A program made the translations under genes and the position numbers. This document shows, piece after piece, positions 6,081-9,486 of a stretch of 9,486 nucleotides of DNA. Origin of the DNA: Verrucomicrobiota bacterium (GTDB lineage: Bacteria > Verrucomicrobiota > Verrucomicrobiia > Chthoniobacterales > UBA10450). Position 1 is the first letter of the stretch. Each line of letters opens with the position of its first letter. The DNA lies in NCBI GenBank assembly GCA_003219225.1, contig QHPZ01000195.1, positions 1 through 9,486 on the forward strand, given 5' to 3'. The notes below the pieces were generated by a model. That model made no database searches. It saw nothing but the letters and a program-made list of their open reading frames with translations, and had not been told where the DNA came from.

Positions 6081-8219
6081 ATGCTCGACACTTCTGAACC
6101 ACTCGAAACTCTGAATTGGGTTCCGCGGCCGCGCCTGCTCGCGCTGCGCCGGCTCGGGATCGAGACAGTCGAAGATTTACTTACGCATTATCCACGCCGG
6201 CACGAAGATCGACATCAGTTTCCGCGGTTCCCGCGCGAGGAAAGCGATGTGCCGATGTGCTTGTGCGGCGAAGTGACAAAAACCTCAATCCGTCGCTTCG
6301 GTGGCTGGAAGAAAATTTTCGAGGCGACCCTGCAGGAGCCGAATGCGGACGCGCTGAGCCAGCCGCTCGTCTGCCGCTGGTTCAATTTGCATTACGTCCA
6401 GAAAATGATCGCCACCGGTCAGCAATTGGTCGTCTTCGGCAAACCGCGGCTGCGCGGCAAACGCATTTGCATGGATCATCCCGAGTTCGAGGTGATCGAG
6501 AACGATGAGGAGATCTCAATTCATCTGCGCCGGATCACTCCGATTTATCCGGCGACGGAGGGACTGTCGCAGCGCGCACTGCGCAGCATGATTTATCGCC
6601 TGCTGCAGAGCGTCGATTGTGAGTCGGTCGAGACGTTGCTGCCGGGTGAGCTGCGAACTGGTGAGCGTAGCGAAGCGATTCGCGCGATCCATTTCCCGGA
6701 TGATTGGGACGCTCTCACCGCCGCGCGCCAGCACCTTGTTCTGACAGAATTTTTCGCGATGCAAATGTTGATCGGTTCGCGCCGGGTGCAGTCGCACGCG
6801 CGTGCCGGCGGCGCGCACTGCGGCCAAGGCGATCTGCTCAACGAATTTGTGCGGCGTTTGCCGTTTGAACTGACCGCCGCGCAACAGAAGGTGATCGAGG
6901 AAATCCGGCGTGATCTGGCGGCGCCCCATCCCATGAACCGCCTGCTGCAGGGTGATGTCGGTTCCGGCAAAACCGTGGTCGCGATCGCCGCCATTTTGCT
7001 GGCAGTCGAGGCTGGCTATGACGCCGCCTTCATGGCGCCGACGCAAATCCTGGCCGAGCAACATTACGACGTGCTGCGCCGCTGGCTCGATCCGCTCGGC
7101 GTGCGCTTGTCGATCCGCACCGCCGCGCGCCGGGACGAAAGCGCGCCGTTGCCGCTGTTTGCGGAAACGGAATGTTTGGGTCGCGCACGCGTGTCGCGTG
7201 CCAGCAGGCGAGACGCGTGCGCGATCCAATCCGAAGTGGATGCTGCTGCGCGGCACGTGTTCGTCGGCACGCATGCCTTGCTCTACGAAGGAGTCTCATT
7301 TTCCAATCTGGGGCTGGTCGTCATTGATGAGCAGCACAAGTTTGGCGTAGCGCAACGCGCGCGGCTGACCAGCCGCGCGCCTGCGCCGGACGTGCTGGTG
7401 ATGACGGCGACACCGATCCCGCGCACGCTCACGATGACCGTTTACGGCGATCTGGATGTGTCCACGATCGACGAGATGCCGCGCAATCGAGGCAAAATCA
7501 TCACCGCTCTACGCGAGGCATCGAAGCTGGCGGAGGTGCTGACGTTTTTGCGCACGCAATTGGAGGCCGGGCGTCAGCTCTACGTGGTTTATCCTTTGAT
7601 CGAGGAAAGCGACAAACTGACGGCGAAAGCGGCCGCGGTAGAGTACGAGCGTTGGCGGGAGCGGTTACAGCCGTTCTCGTGCGAATTGCTGCATGGACAG
7701 CTCCCGGGTCTCGAAAAACAGGAGATCATGGAGCGATTTCGCTGCGGGCAAACGCAGGCGTTGATCAGCACGACTGTGATTGAAGTCGGTGTCGATGTTC
7801 CGAACGCGACGGTGATGTTGATCGAGAATGCCGAGCGTTTCGGTCTCGCGCAGCTGCATCAGTTGCGCGGCCGTATCGGCCGCGGCCGGCATAAATCATA
7901 TTGCATTCTGCTCAGCTCGGAACCGTCGGCGGACGCAGGCGCGAAATTAGATGTGTTGGAAAAAACGACCAACGGCTTTGCAGTCGCTGAGGCGGACTTG
8001 CAGTTGCGTGGATCGGGGGACTTACTCGGCACGGCACAAAGCGGTTTGCCTGGCTTGAAGATTGGCGACTTGCGACGGGACGCCGATCTGATGCGCCGGG
8101 CGCGTGCCGCCGCGATGTCGATCTTGGGCGACGATCCGCGGCTGGAATCGGCGGCCAATCAACGTTTCCGCCGGTTAATTGTCGAACAAGAGAACCGAAC
8201 GTTCGCCAATGTGAGCTGA
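6081..8219 (+). CDS. recG: ATP-dependent DNA helicase RecG
   Basis: RecG is a monomeric double-strand DNA translocase that remodels stalled replication forks and branch-migrates Holliday junctions. The 712-residue protein has an N-terminal region (LLTHYPRRHEDR, about 34-45), an OB-fold wedge, then superfamily 2 motifs: Walker A GDVGSGKT (291-298), APTQILAEQH, DEQH (416-419), TATPIPRTL (from 442), STTVIEVGVDVP and QLRGRIGRG (594-602). The C-terminal part holds ADLQLRGSGDLLGTAQSGLP, the family TRG-type region. ATG 6081 was chosen because family similarity begins there; the frame is open back to 5970 inside recJ, but that stretch is unlike RecG. Oddity: residues 366-383 (LGRARVSRASRRDACAIQ) are encoded by a long palindrome (7176-7229) and make the region between motifs Ia and II longer than usual. 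All catalytic motifs remain, so it is probably active. Confidence 0.95.
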   Translation: MLDTSEPLETLNWVPRPRLLALRRLGIETVEDLLTHYPRRHEDRHQFPRFPREESDVPMCLCGEVTKTSIRRFGGWKKIFEATLQEPNADALSQPLVCRWFNLHYVQKMIATGQQLVVFGKPRLRGKRICMDHPEFEVIENDEEISIHLRRITPIYPATEGLSQRALRSMIYRLLQSVDCESVETLLPGELRTGERSEAIRAIHFPDDWDALTAARQHLVLTEFFAMQMLIGSRRVQSHARAGGAHCGQGDLLNEFVRRLPFELTAAQQKVIEEIRRDLAAPHPMNRLLQGDVGSGKTVVAIAAILLAVEAGYDAAFMAPTQILAEQHYDVLRRWLDPLGVRLSIRTAARRDESAPLPLFAETECLGRARVSRASRRDACAIQSEVDAAARHVFVGTHALLYEGVSFSNLGLVVIDEQHKFGVAQRARLTSRAPAPDVLVMTATPIPRTLTMTVYGDLDVSTIDEMPRNRGKIITALREASKLAEVLTFLRTQLEAGRQLYVVYPLIEESDKLTAKAAAVEYERWRERLQPFSCELLHGQLPGLEKQEIMERFRCGQTQALISTTVIEVGVDVPNATVMLIENAERFGLAQLHQLRGRIGRGRHKSYCILLSSEPSADAGAKLDVLEKTTNGFAVAEADLQLRGSGDLLGTAQSGLPGLKIGDLRRDADLMRRARAAAMSILGDDPRLESAANQRFRRLIVEQENRTFANVS
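7176..7229 (+). repeat. Palindromic element inside recG, in frame (18 codons)
   Basis: The ends 7176-7192 and 7213-7229 are inverted copies: 12 bases are perfect (TCGCGCACGCGT at 7181-7192, ACGCGTGCGCGA at 7213-7224), flanked by one G-T wobble and four more pairs. Inward, after one mismatch, TCGC (7194-7197) pairs with GCGA (7208-7211), leaving a 10-base loop. That is 20 Watson-Crick pairs in 54 bases. In the recG frame it spans exactly 18 codons, reading LGRARVSRASRRDACAIQ, an Arg/Ala-rich segment unlike its surroundings. It lies where RecG proteins have a variable linker between motifs Ia and II. A mobile palindrome inserted in frame is the favoured reading; GC-rich coincidence is the alternative. 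Confidence 0.65.
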
Positions 8220-9486
8220 TGAAAAATCTCGCCAAGTTTTTGCTTTTCGTACTGCTGGTGAGCGCAGGGATTTCATTCCTCTACGATTACCGGCTCAAAC
8301 ACGGCGGCTTGGATTTGGTCGCGCGGCGTACTCCGGAAAAATACACCCTGGCCGAGAATCCGGGCGTGGATTCGAAACAGATCGCCTCGCTTGAAGCGCT
8401 CAATCGGGAACGGCGCGTCCTGGTCAGCAGCGTCATTCCATCGGTGGTGGCGGTGAAAACATCGAAAAAAATCACGGTGCGCAGGCCTCATGAGCTCGAT
8501 CCGTTTGAGTTCTTCTTTCGAAATTCGCGCCCATTTCGAAATCCAAACGACATGGCACTGGTGCAAAACGCGCTCGGTTCCGGTGTGATCGTAACTAATG
8601 AGGGTCACATCATCACCAACAATCATGTGGTCGATCAAGTCGATGAAATCGAAGTGCAACTGAGCGATGGCCGCACAAAAAAGGCGCGCCTGGTCGGCGC
8701 GGACGCCGATGTCGATCTTGCCGTGCTCAAAATTGACGAACCGGGATTGAAACCGCTCAAACTCGCCGATTCCGATACCGTGCAGGCGGGCGACTTCATT
8801 CTCGCGATTGGCAATCCCTTCGGGTTCGAAGAGACGGTGACCGACGGCATCATCAGCTCAAAAGGGCGCCCAAACCGCAGCGATATGTTCGGAGATTTGC
8901 TGCAGACCAACGCGGCGATCAATCCCGGTAACAGCGGCGGACCATTGATCAACCTGCGCGGCGAAGTCGTCGGCATCAACACCGCGATTGTGTCCGGCAG
9001 TGGCGGTTCCCAGGGGATCGGCTTTGCCATTCCCTCGAACACTGTGCGCACCGCGCTGGAAAGTTTGCTCAAGAAAGGACGGATCGTCCGCGGCTATCTT
9101 GGAATCATGAGCCGGGCGGCTCAGCCGGGCCAACAAACCGCGGACACGGAGGGTGTGGTGGTGGAGGATATTTTGCCGAACTCCCCGGCGGCGCAGGCCC
9201 AACTGCAGAAAGGCGATATTATTCGCAAATTCAACGGACACGAGATCAACAATTTTTCTGCGCTGCGCACGCTAGTCGCCCAGGCCGAGCTGAACAAACC
9301 CGTCGAGCTTGAGATTGTCCGAAACGGCAATCCGATGAAGGTGACCACCGAAATCAAAGAGCAGCCGATCGATTATCAGTCGGCTCAGACATTGCCAAAT
9401 CGGCGTCAGCCGCAGAGACCGGCGCCGCCAAATCAACCGAATGAGGCGGGGGGCGGCCTCAATTCTATTCGGGTGACCGATTTGAC
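8219..9486 (+). CDS. DegP/HtrA-family serine protease, 3' end outside window
   Basis: Envelope serine protease/chaperone that degrades or refolds damaged proteins outside the cytoplasmic membrane. ATG 8219 overlaps the recG stop by one base (TGATG), suggesting translational coupling. The visible 422 residues begin with a hydrophobic segment (about 4-22, KNLAKFLLFVLLVSAGISFL) that has no obvious cleavage site, so it may be a membrane anchor. The trypsin-like domain has the full triad: His136 in ITNNHVV, Asp166 in DVDLAVL and Ser239 in NPGNSGGPL; the oxyanion loop and GIGFAIPS are also present. PDZ1 spans about 292-380 (RGYLGIMS...GVVVEDILPNSPAAQ...GDIIRKFNG). A Pro/Gln/Asn-rich linker (about 393-412) follows, and GLNSIRVTDL looks like the start of a second PDZ domain, cut off by the window. 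The exact paralogue (DegP, DegQ or DegS type) is not decided, though a second PDZ would exclude DegS. Confidence 0.92.
   Translation, partial: MKNLAKFLLFVLLVSAGISFLYDYRLKHGGLDLVARRTPEKYTLAENPGVDSKQIASLEALNRERRVLVSSVIPSVVAVKTSKKITVRRPHELDPFEFFFRNSRPFRNPNDMALVQNALGSGVIVTNEGHIITNNHVVDQVDEIEVQLSDGRTKKARLVGADADVDLAVLKIDEPGLKPLKLADSDTVQAGDFILAIGNPFGFEETVTDGIISSKGRPNRSDMFGDLLQTNAAINPGNSGGPLINLRGEVVGINTAIVSGSGGSQGIGFAIPSNTVRTALESLLKKGRIVRGYLGIMSRAAQPGQQTADTEGVVVEDILPNSPAAQAQLQKGDIIRKFNGHEINNFSALRTLVAQAELNKPVELEIVRNGNPMKVTTEIKEQPIDYQSAQTLPNRRQPQRPAPPNQPNEAGGGLNSIRVTDL

Noticed and set aside
7357..7380. Perfect 10-bp hairpin GCGCGCGGCT/AGCCGCGCGC in recG
   Set aside because: It encodes residues that align with normal RecG length just before the TATP motif, so it is probably a by-product of GC-rich codons and not an inserted repeat.

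Overview
The window is a GC-rich bacterial chromosome segment with every gene on the + strand. It carries a futalosine-type menaquinone gene (mqnA), a RAYT-type transposase remnant, palindromic repeats and tightly spaced genes with poor Shine-Dalgarno signals. This fits Verrucomicrobiota, probably a soil lineage near Chthoniobacterales, but the placement is inferred from gene style and not from a database search.

Layout: (1) bases 2-409 are the C-terminal half of mqnA. (2) Bases 410-976 hold no intact gene. They contain a badly decayed DUF72-family gene (421-770), a 54-bp double-hairpin REP-like element (774-827), and the first 37 codons of a REP-associated tyrosine transposase (837-950) that then stops. 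(3) A two-gene carbohydrate unit follows: a GT4 glycosyltransferase (977-2020) and, four bases on, a bacterial amylo-alpha-1,6-glucosidase (glycogen-debranching type, 2025-4211). (4) The gap 4212-4368 is mostly a second palindromic element, of a different family (4230-4324), one arm of which looks like a rho-independent terminator. (5) A recombination and stress cluster follows: recJ (4369-6066), recG (6081-8219) and a DegP/HtrA-type periplasmic protease (8219 to the window end, truncated), with gaps of 14 bp and a 1-bp overlap, so probably one transcript.

The most interesting part is the palindromic repeats. Both intergenic elements consist of two inverted copies of one hairpin unit. In each element the two copies differ by paired stem changes that keep base pairing intact. 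A third palindrome, also 54 bp, sits inside recG: it fills exactly 18 codons in frame and falls between helicase motifs Ia and II, where the protein is longer than expected. This resembles the Rickettsia palindromic elements, which add peptide segments to working proteins. No clear defence system, CRISPR array, tRNA or rRNA was seen.
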